Notes under the pieces: model-generated
The model's input: only the letters and a program-made list of their open reading frames with translations
Database searches by the model: none
What the model was told of the DNA's origin: nothing
Made by a program: the position numbers and the translations under genes
In this document: piece by piece, positions 13,344 to 14,045 of the stretch
Layout: every line of letters starts with the position of its first letter
Numbering within the stretch: position 1 is the first letter of the stretch
NCBI GenBank assembly: GCA_026770585.1
Contig: MU646874.1
Coordinates: 95,921-109,965 of the forward strand
Length of the DNA stretch: 14,045 nucleotides
Direction of reading: 5' to 3'
Source of the DNA: Baffinella frigidus
Taxonomy: Eukaryota; Cryptophyceae; Cryptomonadales; Baffinellaceae

Positions 13344-13563
13344 GGATCAGAATGGCCCCTCACACCCGCTTGAAGAGAATAGATTGGGACACGCGTCCGC
13401 GGGGATCTCGAGTGTCAGGTTCTGGAGCAAGATCGATTTCCCGATCGAAAGCTGTAGAACCGCTTCAGACCGGGAAAGGATCTGTTTTCTCGGAGTGAGG
13501 AGGAGTCGCAACAAGACGCATGCGGGAACCTTGCCGCTGTGGTCCCAGAGCGCATTCATAGGG
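13344..13563 (+). other. open but probably intronic stretch
   Basis: The frame of the 13075 gene stays open here but composition no longer looks coding. A hairpin GGTTCT...AGATCGATTTCCCGATCG...AGAACC lies at about 13419-13461. It could be an intron start or a longer exon. Confidence 0.3.
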
Positions 13564-13722
13564 AAACCCCTGGAAAGTTTGGTAGTTTCCCTACGGATTT
13601 AGGTAGGACCTACCTACCGTAGGCCGTAGGGCTCCTAGGACCAAGATATCCTAGGATTTTGGCCTACGGTAGGAGGTCCTAAGCAATGCCGTAGGAGAAA
13701 CTACCGAACTTTCCAGGGGTTT
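13564..13722. mobile_element. GTAGG-family foldback, 159 bp
   Basis: Inverted ends AAACCCCTGGAAAGTTYGGT surround CCTACGG/CCGTAGG cores. The plus-strand frame from 13075 stops inside it at 13602. Confidence 0.8.
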
Positions 13723-13746
13723 TACGACTAGCATGGTCCGTGCTGC

Positions 13747-14045
13747 CGTAAACCCTAAACCCTAAACCCTAAACCACAAACTCTGATCTCTAAACCCCAC
13801 ACCCCAACTCCTCAACCCCTAGGTGAATGTGGGCGATTCGGTGCAAGGGGCGCGCCAGCGGGAGCGGCGCCAGACCGTTCAGGCTAATCCCACACCCTAA
13901 ACCCTCAACCCTAAACCTTGAACCCTAAACCCTAAACCCTAAACCCTAAACCCTAAACCCTAAACCCTAAACCCAGAAACCTAAACCCGGAACTCTGAAC
14001 CCTGAACCCTCAACCCTAAACCCTAAACCCTAAACCCTGAACCCT
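13747..14045. repeat. CCCTAAA telomere-like tracts
   Basis: Runs of CCCTAAA, best preserved at about 13925-13975 (seven near-perfect units), are mixed with CCCTGAA, CCCTCAA and CACACCC variants. A GC-rich island (13825-13888) interrupts them. The C-rich strand points towards the right edge, which is not the orientation of a right chromosome end, so this is probably interstitial. Confidence 0.85.

Noticed and set aside
13564-13722. Bacterial-style terminator or attachment site
   Set aside because: The inverted repeat is too long and belongs to a dispersed foldback family in a eukaryotic context.

Overview
The window looks like nuclear DNA of a unicellular eukaryote, probably an alga or alveolate-type protist. 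It carries long TTTAGGG/CCCTAAA (plant-type telomere-like) tracts, introns with ordinary GT..AG ends, very small exons, and dense short inverted-repeat elements. There is no bacterial operon structure, rRNA, tRNA or CRISPR locus. The species cannot be fixed from sequence alone.

Main gene. A minus-strand split gene runs from about 11972 down to at least 4491. Seven short exons (30-44, 38, 64, 65, 97, 97 and 62 nt) join with matching phases at every junction. Together they encode a lysine/arginine/glutamate-rich protein with the NOL12/RRP17 (Nop25 family) signature: an acidic/hydrophobic EIKF segment, then FVTGFRKQKLKRK, then a long charged helix. This family acts in nucleolar pre-rRNA processing. 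One or two further 3' exons are proposed at 3036-3148 and 2454-2497, and an optional 5' exon at 12424-12619, at lower confidence.

Introns. The introns are filled with repeats. The intron after exon C (9664-11099) holds degenerate copies of exon C's 3' end, an alternative-looking exon D and a 20-25 bp minisatellite. The E-F intron (8664-9598) is almost entirely three foldback elements plus one dispersed repeat. The F-G intron (5621-8566) holds six copies of a 48-nt, phase 0-0 piece of exon F in a regular array, telomere-like repeats, broken copies of exon G and several foldback elements. The G-H intron (4553-5523) has more of the same.

Left 3.2 kb. This part has seven copies of another minus-strand exon start (two full, 59 nt), two copies of a second exon-like segment, copies of a third exon start (GTTGTGG...), foldback elements and telomere-like tracts. 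Which gene these belong to is unclear.

Right end. A GC-rich stretch (12420-12950) and a hairpin precede a plus-strand ATG at 13075. That ATG opens a probable mitochondrial-targeted first exon. A foldback element (13564-13722) and CCCTAAA-type repeats close the window.

Overall theme. At least ten inverted-repeat elements, many about 150 bp and from unrelated families, coexist with repeated local duplication of exon edges together with their splice sites. This resembles an introner-like or cassette-exon-generating landscape around a conserved housekeeping gene.
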